Source of the DNA: an archaeon
GTDB taxonomy: Archaea > Asgardarchaeota > Heimdallarchaeia > Heimdallarchaeales > Kariarchaeaceae
Direction of reading: 5' to 3'
Length of the DNA stretch: 60,589 bases
Assembly: GCA_024280435.1 (NCBI GenBank)
Contig: JAJRQD010000214.1
Span: forward strand, 1-60,589
Made by a program: the position numbers and the translations under genes. The notes beneath the pieces were generated by a model. The model was not told the DNA's origin, ran no database searches, and worked only from the letters and a program-made list of their open reading frames with translations. Shown here in pieces: positions 29,384 to 39,536 of the stretch; the stretch's first letter is position 1, and each line of letters starts with the position of its first letter.

Positions 29384-31030
29384 ATGCCAAACACTGTAAA
29401 AAAAACCCGATATGTATTTATTTTAGGTTCAGTACTGTCAGGGTTGGGGAAAGGTATTGTAACAGTTTCAATAGGCAAAAATCTACAAGTAAGAGGACAT
29501 GATGTTCAGGTTTGTAAGATAGATCCATATCTGAATCTAGATGCTGGGACGATGAACCCCACAGAACATGGGGAAACATTTGTTACACAAGATGGAGGAG
29601 AACTTGATGTTGATTTCGGTCATTATGAGAGATTTTTATCTATAAATGTATCAAAGAAACAGAATATTACAACTGGACAGGTATATCTAAATGTAATTGA
29701 GAAAGAGAGAAGGGGAGATTATCTTGGTCAGACCGTACAAGTAGTACCACATGTGATCAACGAAATACTAAGAAGAGTTGAAGAGATTGATCAAAATGCA
29801 GATACAGATGTACTTCTTGTAGAAGTTGGTGGAACTATTGGAGATATTGAATCATACCCATTTCTTGAGGCATTAAGACAATTGCAGAGGAACCATCCAG
29901 AGATTGAGGTATGTACTGTGCTATTAACATATGTACCATTTCCGGATCATCTATCAGAACATAAAACCAAACCAGCACAGCATTCTGTAAGAGAATTAAG
30001 AGCTGCGGGTATATTTCCAAATATTATTGTATGTAGAAGTGATGTTTCACTCACACCCAAAGTTATCTCCAAAATTGCGGACTTCTGTGATGTTCCAGAA
30101 CATGCAGTATTCGATTTACCAGATCTTAATAATGTTTTTGAAGCTCCACAACTTCTAGATAATCAAGGTTTTGGAGAATTAGTTGGAAAATTATTGAAAT
30201 TACCAGCTGCACAGCCAGAATGGACAAAAATGGATAAACTTGTAAAATATACTCTTCCAAATCTTGATAAAAAAATTGTAATTGGAGTTCCTGGAAAATA
30301 CACAACACTCCGAGATTCATACATTTCAGTCAATGAGGCACTAAAACATGCAGGTTGGCAAATGGGCTATGATGTTGAATTACAGCATATAAATACAGAA
30401 CAATTTGAAAAAGATGAAGATTTTATCAAAATACTAGATGAAGTAGATGGAATTCTAGTACCCGGTGGATTTGGAGATAGAGGCACAGAGGGTAAAATAA
30501 AAGCTATAAAATATGCAAGGGAGAATAAGATTCCATTCCTTGGAATTTGCCTGGGATTCCAATTGGCAGTTGTGGAATACACTCGAAATGTAATTGGAAT
30601 ACAAGATGCACATTCCACTGAGATGGATAGCACAACAGAGTTCCCAATTATAGATATTCTTCCAGAACAGAAGAATATAACTAATCTTGGTGGCACTATG
30701 AGACTTGGAGGTTATGATATCACACTTACAAAAAATACCACTCTTGCAAAACTGTACAATGCTATACACATCAATGAAAGACATCGTCATAGATATGAGG
30801 TCAATCCGGATCTGATAGAAAAGATCAATGATGGAGAGTTAAAATTTACAGGATTTTGGAATAATCTTGCAGAAACTTTTGAATTGCTAGGTCATCCCTA
30901 TTTTATTGGTACACAGTACCATCCTGAATTCAAATCAACTCCATGGGCACCCTCAGCACCTTACATGGGATTAATCAAAGCAATTATAGAAAAAAAAAAC
31001 TTGAAAATTAAAAGTGAAAAAAAGAGATGA
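29384..31030 (+). CDS. pyrG: CTP synthase
   Basis: GSVLSGLGKGI, DPYLNLDAGTM, glutaminase GICLGFQ. Confidence 0.97.
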   Translation: MPNTVKKTRYVFILGSVLSGLGKGIVTVSIGKNLQVRGHDVQVCKIDPYLNLDAGTMNPTEHGETFVTQDGGELDVDFGHYERFLSINVSKKQNITTGQVYLNVIEKERRGDYLGQTVQVVPHVINEILRRVEEIDQNADTDVLLVEVGGTIGDIESYPFLEALRQLQRNHPEIEVCTVLLTYVPFPDHLSEHKTKPAQHSVRELRAAGIFPNIIVCRSDVSLTPKVISKIADFCDVPEHAVFDLPDLNNVFEAPQLLDNQGFGELVGKLLKLPAAQPEWTKMDKLVKYTLPNLDKKIVIGVPGKYTTLRDSYISVNEALKHAGWQMGYDVELQHINTEQFEKDEDFIKILDEVDGILVPGGFGDRGTEGKIKAIKYARENKIPFLGICLGFQLAVVEYTRNVIGIQDAHSTEMDSTTEFPIIDILPEQKNITNLGGTMRLGGYDITLTKNTTLAKLYNAIHINERHRHRYEVNPDLIEKINDGELKFTGFWNNLAETFELLGHPYFIGTQYHPEFKSTPWAPSAPYMGLIKAIIEKKNLKIKSEKKR

Positions 31031-31048
31031 TCAATAAAACTGTTTATT

Positions 31049-31621
31049 TTGTATGAGGATAATAGTATTGTAGTGCCAATTGAAAACCTAGATATGACAA
31101 GATTGACTTTTGACTTAGAAGAGACAATGGTATCAGTGATAGCATTGGAGGATATACCAGATCTTAGGCTAGACAGGATTAATATCAGGCTGATGAAAGA
31201 TAAAGAGGCAGAAGTCCCATTATGGGTAGCAGAAGTATTAGAAGAGAATAATATTGCAATTATTAAGGATGATCATACTGTTTCACACAAGTATATAGCC
31301 CGTGTTGCACATAAGGAGGGGGATAATAGGATTCTTGAAGAAATTGATTCACATTTATATAGGCGTGTCAGAACATATATACAGAAACTAGATAATATTA
31401 ATACAGCAAAATCTCTTCGTCAGAAGACTAGTATCGAGGGAAATTTCGAGAAACTTCTAAGAATGAGATTTAAGAAGATACTGAACATTGTCATGATAGA
31501 TAATCAACTCGATGGTAATCTTGCATTATCAGAGGAGGAAAAATGGCTATACAGTCAACTGAATATGATTTTCAGGTCGTGGCAAAGAAACGTTGGAATC
31601 TCATCCAATCAGATGAAGTGA
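31049..31621 (+). CDS. GINS complex subunit (probably Gins23-type)
   Basis: N-terminal EVPLWVAEVLEENNIAII, helical C-terminal domain; directly upstream of mcm. Confidence 0.7.
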   Translation: MYEDNSIVVPIENLDMTRLTFDLEETMVSVIALEDIPDLRLDRINIRLMKDKEAEVPLWVAEVLEENNIAIIKDDHTVSHKYIARVAHKEGDNRILEEIDSHLYRRVRTYIQKLDNINTAKSLRQKTSIEGNFEKLLRMRFKKILNIVMIDNQLDGNLALSEEEKWLYSQLNMIFRSWQRNVGISSNQMK

Positions 31622-31626
31622 TATAT

Positions 31627-33729
31627 ATGGCAATTGAAACACATGAAGAATTACTTGAGAGTTACGAGAGCTTTTTTACCAATTTCAAGGATGATAATGG
31701 AGATTACAAATATATCGATCAGATCAATAGAATGGTTAGAGATGGTAAAAGATCAATTAATATCGATTATAATGATCTAGTATTGATAGATGATATGAGA
31801 GATCTTGATCTTGCATCCACTTTGATGGAGAATCCATACTTCATGCTTGCAGCAGGTTCAGAAGCTCTTGCTCTCCATGTAAAGAATGAAAACCTAGATT
31901 ATTACAAAGAAATTCTACTTGAAAAAAATAATTTCTATGTTAGATTTCATGATACACCGTCTAGTATTAGAATCAGAGATATAAGAGCCGCACATGTGGA
32001 TACTCTGAAATGGTTAGATGGTATCGTCATAAGAACAACAGAGATCAAATCAATTATCACCAAAGCATTCTATACATGTGCAGAGGGGCATGAGCTTGAG
32101 ATAACTTTTAGTGATGGAGTATATTTCAAACCAGATAGGTGTATTAATGATGCATGCAAAGCAAAAGAATTCAATCTAGATAATCGAAGGTCAAAATTAA
32201 TTGATTGGCAATACATAACAGTACAGGAAAAACCAGAGGATCTACCACCTGGCGCCTCTCCAAAATCGATCTCATGTAGATTAACAGATGATATTGTGAA
32301 TGCAGTCAGACCTGGTGACAGGGTACATTTTGGAGGTCTCGTAAGAACCAAGGCATCAAAACAGATAAAAAAAGGTCAAGTACTTACTTTTGATTCTTGG
32401 ATTGATATCAACTATATAGAATCACTTACAAAAGATGACGACTTTCTGAACATCACTCCAGAGGAAGAAAAACACTTCATAGATATTTCAAATGATCCAA
32501 AGATACATGAACATATCATTCAATCTATTGCACCATCAATATATGGACACAACGAGGTAAAAGAGGCATCTATGTTATTATTATTTGGAGGTGTAACAAA
32601 AACATATCCTGATGGGTTCTCCACAAGAGGACAACCAAATGTATTATTAATTGGAGATCCAGGAGTTGCCAAATCACAGATGCTCAGATATGTGCAGAGT
32701 ATCGCACCTAGAGGTATATTTACCTCTGGAAAAGGGTCTTCAGCTGCTGGATTGACAGCTGCAATTGTAAGAGATCCAGATACAGGTGAGGTAACTCTTG
32801 AAGCAGGAGCTTTAGTACTTGCAGACCGAGGATTATGTCTGATTGATGAATTTGATAAGATGAGTGAGAATGATAGGTCTGCCATACATGAGGCAATGGA
32901 ACAACACACAGTATCTATCGCAAAAGCAGGAATTGTTGCCACTCTGAATGCAAGAACAGGAGTATTTGCGGCTGCAAATCCAAAATATGGAAGATATGAG
33001 ATAAATAGAACATTTAATGAAAATGTAAATCTATCTGCACCAATTCTTTCCAGATTTGATCTGATATTCACATTGAGAGATGAACCAGAAGAGGATAATG
33101 ATTCTGTAATTGCCAGTCATATTCTAAATTTACATCGTTTCCATGGAAATGCAGCCACTAATAAACCTCCAATGCAAGAGGATGAACTAAAAAAATATAT
33201 TGCATATGCAAAGAAGAACTATCATCCAGTGCTATCAGAGGAAGCAGTAGAATTAATAGAAAATTATTATGTATCAATGAGAAGCGCATATGGTAAATCA
33301 TCTGCAGATGGGAAACAGGGTGATAGGGTGACAATCACTGCAAGGCAATTAGAAGGTATAATTAGGCTATCAGAGGCTAGAGCTAGAGCTGCATTGAGAA
33401 GTGTTGTTACAAAGATGGATGCACAGAAAGCAATTGATCTTGTTAAATTCAGTCTATCACAGATAGCAATTGATCCAGAAACAGGTGCACAGGATATTGA
33501 TGCTCTGTATTCTGGTAGTACAGGCACCAAAAGAAATAAGCTCAACAAATTACTTAGCTTGATTGATTTTCTTTATAAGCAGAACAATGGCCCATTCAAA
33601 GAGGAAGAGCTAATTAATGAAGCCGAAAGGGAAGGTTTAGCCAAAGACTATGTAATTGGAGTATTGACTTCAATGAGACGAGATGGTACACTGTATGAAC
33701 CCCGTCCAGGTATGATTGATAAACCATAA
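31627..33729 (+). CDS. mcm: MCM replicative helicase
   Basis: GDPGVAKSQ, DEFDKM, LSRFDL MCM motifs; start MAIETHEELL preferred over 31543. Confidence 0.95.
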   Translation: MAIETHEELLESYESFFTNFKDDNGDYKYIDQINRMVRDGKRSINIDYNDLVLIDDMRDLDLASTLMENPYFMLAAGSEALALHVKNENLDYYKEILLEKNNFYVRFHDTPSSIRIRDIRAAHVDTLKWLDGIVIRTTEIKSIITKAFYTCAEGHELEITFSDGVYFKPDRCINDACKAKEFNLDNRRSKLIDWQYITVQEKPEDLPPGASPKSISCRLTDDIVNAVRPGDRVHFGGLVRTKASKQIKKGQVLTFDSWIDINYIESLTKDDDFLNITPEEEKHFIDISNDPKIHEHIIQSIAPSIYGHNEVKEASMLLLFGGVTKTYPDGFSTRGQPNVLLIGDPGVAKSQMLRYVQSIAPRGIFTSGKGSSAAGLTAAIVRDPDTGEVTLEAGALVLADRGLCLIDEFDKMSENDRSAIHEAMEQHTVSIAKAGIVATLNARTGVFAAANPKYGRYEINRTFNENVNLSAPILSRFDLIFTLRDEPEEDNDSVIASHILNLHRFHGNAATNKPPMQEDELKKYIAYAKKNYHPVLSEEAVELIENYYVSMRSAYGKSSADGKQGDRVTITARQLEGIIRLSEARARAALRSVVTKMDAQKAIDLVKFSLSQIAIDPETGAQDIDALYSGSTGTKRNKLNKLLSLIDFLYKQNNGPFKEEELINEAEREGLAKDYVIGVLTSMRRDGTLYEPRPGMIDKP

Positions 33730-33799
33730 TTCAGTTTTAAAACACTCTAAGATACTTTTATATGTTATACTTATTCCTATTAATTTGCAAGGTGTGATT

Positions 33800-36013
33800 G
33801 TGAAAATAGAAGATCTGAAATTTGATGAGAGATTAAAAACTAAATTAATTAATGACGGTATATATGAATTATACCCACCTCAAGCTGAAGCTGTTGAAAA
33901 AGGACTGCTTGAAAGTGTAAATCAAGTGGTTGCAATTCCAACAGCATCAGGTAAAACATTAATTGCTATAATGGCGATTTTTTCATCTCTTTTAAAAAAT
34001 GGTGGAAAAGCTATTTATCTTGCACCATTAAGAGCACTTGCATCTGAAAAATATACTGAATTCAAAGAATTTGCAGATCTTGTGGGATTATCAGTTGCTA
34101 TTTCAACAGGAGACCTTGATGAACAGTCTGGATGGATCAAAAATGCCAACATAATAATAGCAACCAATGAGAAATTTGATTCAATAATTAGACATCAGGT
34201 AGATTGGTTGAATGATATTAGAGTCGTAGTCTCTGATGAGGTTCACCTAATTAATGATGCTAGCAGGGGTCCTGTACTGGAGGTAGTTTTATCATTGATA
34301 AGAAGAAATCTACCTGAATGCCAAATAATCGCTTTATCTGCCACAATTAATAATGCAGATGAGATTGCAGAATGGCTGGAAGCGGAGCTGATACTTTCTA
34401 CTTGGAGACCTGTTGATCTGAAAGAAGGTGTCTGGGAAAACGGAACTGTGACCTATGCAAATGGAAAGAAAAAGCAACTAGGTGATCCCAGGGATAAAAC
34501 AGGCTATATATCGCTCACAACAGATATGATTTCACAGAATGGACAGGTACTTGTTTTTGCCAATACCCGAAAATCCACTGTGAAAACAGCTATGGATTTG
34601 AAAAGTAAGGTTAAATCATTGATTAATAACAATCAACTTGGTAAATTGAGAGAGATAGCCAATCAGATTAGATCCACCGGTGAAAAAACTGAATTAAGAA
34701 CTAAATTAGCAGAGGTTGTTGAATGTGGAGTGGCTTTTCATCATGCAGGTTTGGTTTCTAGACACAGAAAAATCGTGGAGCAAGCATTTAAAGATAGAAT
34801 TATTAAAGTAATAACAGCATCTCCCACATTAGCAGCAGGTGTCAATATACCAGGTAGAAGAGTGGTGATTAGAAACGTCACAAGATACTCACAAGGATAT
34901 ATTCAGCCAATTCCAGTTCTAGAATACAAACAGATGGCGGGAAGAGCAGGAAGACCACAGTATGATCCTTATGGAGAAGCAATCATACTTGCTAAAAATA
35001 GTAGCGAGAAAAATCAGTACTTGGATCGTTTTGTGAGAGCAGACACCGAACTCATATATTCAAAACTAGGCACAGAACCTGCCATGAGATCACATATATT
35101 ATCATTTATTGCTTCAGAATATGTGAATGATTTTGACACTGCAATGGATATGATTGCAAATACATTTTATGGATATCAGAATGAAGATGCACTTTTTCTT
35201 GTTGAGGAGGAAATATTCAAAGTATTTGAAATATTAACAGAATCAAAATTAATTTCTAAAGATGAACCTTATCAGATAACACCCTTTGGAAAGAGAGTGA
35301 ATGAGCTGTATCTTGACCCATTATCTGCCAGACTGATTAAAGTAGGTCTTGAAGAGAGTATAGATCGAGACAAACTTGCAGATATTATTTATCTACAATT
35401 GCTTTCAAATACACCAGATCTAAGATCTTACTCTGTTAGACAGAAAGAAATGGATATTCTAATCGATACATACAATAAATATGAGGATGATTGGATAAAT
35501 ATCAATCATGAGACAGACTATGAAGAAGATATTTTTTTCAGCTCTTTAAAAATTGCAAAAACACTTGATATGTGGCTAAATGAAAAAAGTGAGGAGGAAA
35601 TTAATAACACATTTGGAATCGCTTCAGGAGACTTGCATTCACTATTGAACAGAATGGCATGGTTAGTTCACTCTGCAAATGAGATTGCAAGAATTTTTGA
35701 TTGGAAATATCATAAAAAAGCATTATCAAGGATCAATAAACGGATTAAATATGGCATCAGAGCAGATTTGCTACCCTTGGTAGAGCTATCAAATGTTGGT
35801 AGAGTTCGCGCAAGAACATTATACGATGCAGGATACACCAATATTGAGAAAATTAAGAATGCAGACGAGAAACAACTGGCAAAATTACAGGGAATAGGAG
35901 CAAGACTCGCTAAATTAATAATAGATAATTTAACTGTTGATGATACAAATGATACTTTTATCGAGAATATTCCTGATAAAACGCAAACTACTCTTGATGC
36001 ATTTTTTGAATGA
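33800..36013 (+). CDS. Hel308/Ski2-like DEAD-box DNA helicase
   Basis: PTASGKT, DEVH, SATINN, QMAGRAGRPQ; C-terminal HhH; GTG start (VKIEDL) with aaggtg upstream preferred over 33716. Confidence 0.93.
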   Translation: MKIEDLKFDERLKTKLINDGIYELYPPQAEAVEKGLLESVNQVVAIPTASGKTLIAIMAIFSSLLKNGGKAIYLAPLRALASEKYTEFKEFADLVGLSVAISTGDLDEQSGWIKNANIIIATNEKFDSIIRHQVDWLNDIRVVVSDEVHLINDASRGPVLEVVLSLIRRNLPECQIIALSATINNADEIAEWLEAELILSTWRPVDLKEGVWENGTVTYANGKKKQLGDPRDKTGYISLTTDMISQNGQVLVFANTRKSTVKTAMDLKSKVKSLINNNQLGKLREIANQIRSTGEKTELRTKLAEVVECGVAFHHAGLVSRHRKIVEQAFKDRIIKVITASPTLAAGVNIPGRRVVIRNVTRYSQGYIQPIPVLEYKQMAGRAGRPQYDPYGEAIILAKNSSEKNQYLDRFVRADTELIYSKLGTEPAMRSHILSFIASEYVNDFDTAMDMIANTFYGYQNEDALFLVEEEIFKVFEILTESKLISKDEPYQITPFGKRVNELYLDPLSARLIKVGLEESIDRDKLADIIYLQLLSNTPDLRSYSVRQKEMDILIDTYNKYEDDWININHETDYEEDIFFSSLKIAKTLDMWLNEKSEEEINNTFGIASGDLHSLLNRMAWLVHSANEIARIFDWKYHKKALSRINKRIKYGIRADLLPLVELSNVGRVRARTLYDAGYTNIEKIKNADEKQLAKLQGIGARLAKLIIDNLTVDDTNDTFIENIPDKTQTTLDAFFE

Positions 36014-36087
36014 AATTTGATTAACATTCATAATTTAATGTAATCTTCAATAGCATCCTTTTTGATTTGCTATTTTATTAATAATAT

Positions 36088-37104
36088 GTGCTTCATGTTT
36101 ATACCCATCCAAATTCATTATTACATGTTATGGGACCGGAACATCTTGAATCTCCTGAAAGAATAACAATTATTGAAAAAGCTCTTAAAGAGGCTTCATT
36201 CAAGAGTAAATTCATAGAAGCAAGAAGAGCAACTGATGAAGAAATTTTAACAGTGCATTCACAAGGATATCTTGATACAATGTACCGATCAACAGGTATA
36301 GCAAGAATAAAAATGACAGAAGACACCAGTACGAACATGTTCACTCTTGATGCAGCACTCACATCAGCAGGTGGAGGTATACAAATGGTTGAGAACTCAA
36401 AACACAACCATGGTTTTTCACTATTAAGACCGCCTGGTCATCATGCAACTCAGAATGCAGCAATGGGATTTTGTTTTTTCAACAATATTGCAATTGCAGC
36501 AAATGCAATTAGAGATAAATACAAAAAAATTTTGATACTTGATATAGATCAACACTTTGGAAATGGAACTGCAGATATTTTCAAAGATGATCCGGATGTA
36601 CTTTATATGAGTTTACATGCAGATCCACAGATATCATACCCAGGTACAGGATTTGCCAGTAATGTGGGTATCAAAGAGGGGTTGGGTAAAACGGTCAACA
36701 TATCATTACCATGGAAATTAAAAGATAGTGACTATCTTGTAGCTCTAGATGAGATTGCAATTCCAATATCAGAGCAGTTCAATCCAGATATTATACTCTT
36801 ATCTTTGGGTGTGGATGGCTTGGAAGATGATCCATATGGTCATTTATCATTAACCACAGATGTATACTATGAAATCGGTAGGAGAATAGGAGATTTCAAT
36901 AAAAGAAACACAAATAACAAGGTACCTACTTTTTTTGAGGGAGGGTACAAATATGATCTACTTGGAGAGGCAACAGTCAAGTTTTTTGAGGGATTATTGA
37001 ATCCGGATGGTGAAGAAAGAATCAAAGCAGAATTAACCCCAAAATTCAGTTATCAATTGAGAAAAATCAAATCGATCCAAAGAAAACATTGGATAGGAAT
37101 ATAG
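36088..37104 (+). CDS. Histone deacetylase/AcuC-family deacetylase
   Basis: RPPGHHA, DIDQHFGNGT, LSLGVDGLEDDPYG zinc-dependent deacetylase motifs. Confidence 0.92.
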   Translation: MLHVYTHPNSLLHVMGPEHLESPERITIIEKALKEASFKSKFIEARRATDEEILTVHSQGYLDTMYRSTGIARIKMTEDTSTNMFTLDAALTSAGGGIQMVENSKHNHGFSLLRPPGHHATQNAAMGFCFFNNIAIAANAIRDKYKKILILDIDQHFGNGTADIFKDDPDVLYMSLHADPQISYPGTGFASNVGIKEGLGKTVNISLPWKLKDSDYLVALDEIAIPISEQFNPDIILLSLGVDGLEDDPYGHLSLTTDVYYEIGRRIGDFNKRNTNNKVPTFFEGGYKYDLLGEATVKFFEGLLNPDGEERIKAELTPKFSYQLRKIKSIQRKHWIGI

Positions 37105-37150
37105 ATAATAAGACATGAATTCAATGAATTATTTTTAAAAAGAATATTGG

Positions 37151-37843
37151 ATGTTAATTATGGACGAATATTTTTTCAGTAATGCAGTAATTGGACCTGT
37201 GAGTACGAATTGTTTTATTTTTGGGAAAAAAAGTGAAGCAATAATGTTGGATCCAGGAGGGCCTGAAGTGCTACAAATTGTGAAACAGTTGAGTAAAAAG
37301 GGTATCGAGATTAAGCATATCATAGCAACTCATGGACATTTTGATCATATAAGTTGGGCATCAGATGTTATTAAAGAATGCAGAAATGCAAAACTCTATC
37401 TCAGTGAGGCTGAAAAAGTGTATTATGAAGATTATCATAATTGGATGGTTAGATATGGTATCACACCACCAGAAATTGCTAAACCAGATATATGGTTCAA
37501 AGACAATGAAATACTAGATATAGGTGGATTACGTATTGAAGTAATACATACTCCAGGTCATACACCAGGATCATCTGTAATATATATTGAAAAATTCATA
37601 AATGGGAATGATACTGTTAAAGTTGCATTTGTTGGAGATTTATTGTTCAAGGGATCAGTTGGCCGGGTAGATTTTCCATATAGTAATGCAGATGATATGA
37701 AACTATCTTTGGAAAGAATAATTGAAGAGCTTGATGATGATGTATTAATTTATTCAGGACATGGTGAGAGTACAACTATGTTATCAGAAAAGAATGCAAA
37801 CCCATATTTATTGGCAATACAGAAAGGAATACCTATTTTTTGA
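37151..37843 (+). CDS. MBL-fold hydrolase (glyoxalase II-like)
   Basis: ATHGHFDH, HTPGHTPGSS, GDLLF, GHGEST. Confidence 0.9.
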   Translation: MLIMDEYFFSNAVIGPVSTNCFIFGKKSEAIMLDPGGPEVLQIVKQLSKKGIEIKHIIATHGHFDHISWASDVIKECRNAKLYLSEAEKVYYEDYHNWMVRYGITPPEIAKPDIWFKDNEILDIGGLRIEVIHTPGHTPGSSVIYIEKFINGNDTVKVAFVGDLLFKGSVGRVDFPYSNADDMKLSLERIIEELDDDVLIYSGHGESTTMLSEKNANPYLLAIQKGIPIF

Positions 37844-37856
37844 TTATTTCAAATAA

Positions 37857-38972
37857 TTAAGTCTTTCTTCTTTTATTCTTCTTCTTTTTATTTGCTTTTG
37901 ATTTGTCTTTCTTTGGTTTCTCGGGCAATGGTTTTCCAATTGCAAAGAAATTTGAGATTGAAAGTTTACCTTGATACCACAATGAACCAAACCAAAGGAT
38001 AATTAATAAAATACCAATTCCGAGTGCTACAAATATATTATATGTAATAAACCATGATACTTCTTGATTGACAATTTCATTCACCTCAGGTAGTGGTGTG
38101 ATATGTAATAACCAAGCAATTAAATTCTGGAATAACTTTAAGTTATCTTCCTGATCAATCCAATTAGAAGTACTATTATAAGCATATTCTGAAAACATTG
38201 TGGTTGATCCAAGTAGCATAGCCCTACCTTTGGTTGAGAATTCTTTTGCTTCCATCCATCTTGGAGATTTTAAATTCAATTCAGAAGATAATGCATCATC
38301 ATAATTTTGATTTATCGCATATGAGTACTCTGAAGCATTACCATACATCTCAGTAGTAGGATTTTTTGGAGAAACTATTGCAGAGTAGAGTAGAAATTTA
38401 GATTGAGTCAAGTTATTTACCTCAGTTCTAAATACATCTGTCTCCAAATTATCAGCTCCAATATAGACATTAGTTTCATTTCCATTATTATTGAATTCAT
38501 CAACAATTATAGTAGTGTTGTCAATGTCAACAGTACCTGTACTCATGGTAACACCAATATCTGCAAATATTAACTGGTTCATTGTTTCTGCATGTCCTGC
38601 AAGAGATGAATTATAGCTAAAAGGATTGCTCATGTACAATACACCAGTTCCTTTTGATACAAAGTCTTTAATCGCATCAGATTCTCCATCTAAAGCCTCT
38701 GAATCAACTCCGGGATTACTAACAATCAAAAGATCTGCACCTTGAAGACTTGTTGTTGTGAATTTATCAGTATTTACTTTGATCGTTATCTGTACACCCA
38801 ATGCATCTGACAAGCTGTCAAAAGCAGTACTCATCATATCAGATGTGAAAAATTGATCGTGTGATTCATCATACAAAATGATGTAGCCCTTCTCAATTCC
38901 CTGAGCACTAGCAGGCAGGGAAATTGACAATAATAGTAATGATAGGAGGAAATAGTGTTTAAATTTCATCTT
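37857..38972 (-). CDS. Type I membrane protein with GATase1/GIFT-like ectodomain; candidate OST48/WBP1-like
   Basis: Signal peptide (MKFKHYFLLSLLLLSISLPASAQG), DLLIVSNPGVDSE.., RAMLLGSTTMFSEYAYN..NLIAWLL, single C-terminal TM, Lys-rich tail. Track gives 39035. Confidence 0.45.
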   Translation of the reverse strand, partial: KMKFKHYFLLSLLLLSISLPASAQGIEKGYIILYDESHDQFFTSDMMSTAFDSLSDALGVQITIKVNTDKFTTTSLQGADLLIVSNPGVDSEALDGESDAIKDFVSKGTGVLYMSNPFSYNSSLAGHAETMNQLIFADIGVTMSTGTVDIDNTTIIVDEFNNNGNETNVYIGADNLETDVFRTEVNNLTQSKFLLYSAIVSPKNPTTEMYGNASEYSYAINQNYDDALSSELNLKSPRWMEAKEFSTKGRAMLLGSTTMFSEYAYNSTSNWIDQEDNLKLFQNLIAWLLHITPLPEVNEIVNQEVSWFITYNIFVALGIGILLIILWFGSLWYQGKLSISNFFAIGKPLPEKPKKDKSKANKKKKNKRRKT

Positions 38973-39104
38973 AGTATCCCGTATATTCTCACGAAAATTA
39001 AAATTATTTAAAATAATGACGATATTATACTCCAAAATAGTAAGATTGACCAGATATTTTAACTTATATACATAAAGAGTGGTTGTACCACCATAATTTT
39101 AAAA

Positions 39105-39536
39105 TTAATCTTTGATTACCACCCATTTATATGTGAAACGTACTGCATCAACTTGTTGTGCTTGTAATTCTAACTTCATACCAATTTTTGGTTTCTGCAT
39201 TAGTGATGGGATCTGAGCAAGTACACGGATACCAGGTTCTAATTCTGCAATTCCAACAGCATATGGTGCTCTATCTGCCATATTTTCAGGAGCAAAATGA
39301 ATTATAGTCCATGCTTTTAATTCTCCAACATTATTAACTGGGTAATCTTCCATTGTCTCATGAAAGTCCTCACAGGCAGTTCTTGGAGGAAAATACTTTT
39401 TATCACATGTTGTGCATTTGTTGCCAATAAATTTTTTCTTGGCAATATTCATAGCAAATTTCTTTGCGATTGCAGGATAAGATTCCTCTGATACATAACC
39501 GAATTTAGCTGACATTTTATAGATCACTCCTCTCAT
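39105..39536 (-). CDS. DUF35/OB-fold zinc-ribbon protein, thiolase partner
   Basis: CTTCDKKYFPPRTAC rubredoxin-like ribbon followed by OB-fold; overlaps the thiolase gene. Confidence 0.88.
   Translation of the reverse strand: MRGVIYKMSAKFGYVSEESYPAIAKKFAMNIAKKKFIGNKCTTCDKKYFPPRTACEDFHETMEDYPVNNVGELKAWTIIHFAPENMADRAPYAVGIAELEPGIRVLAQIPSLMQKPKIGMKLELQAQQVDAVRFTYKWVVIKD

Noticed and set aside
31543-31626. 28-codon N-terminal extension of mcm in the ORF track
   Set aside because: Overlaps the GINS gene in another frame; MCM similarity starts at the internal ATG 31627
32520-33071. 183-aa minus-strand ORF opposite mcm
   Set aside because: Shadow of conserved MCM coding sequence; no independent signal
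36088-37104. HDAC-family protein as evidence of histone-based regulation
   Set aside because: This family also includes AcuC and polyamine deacetylases common in bacteria and archaea; no histone gene here
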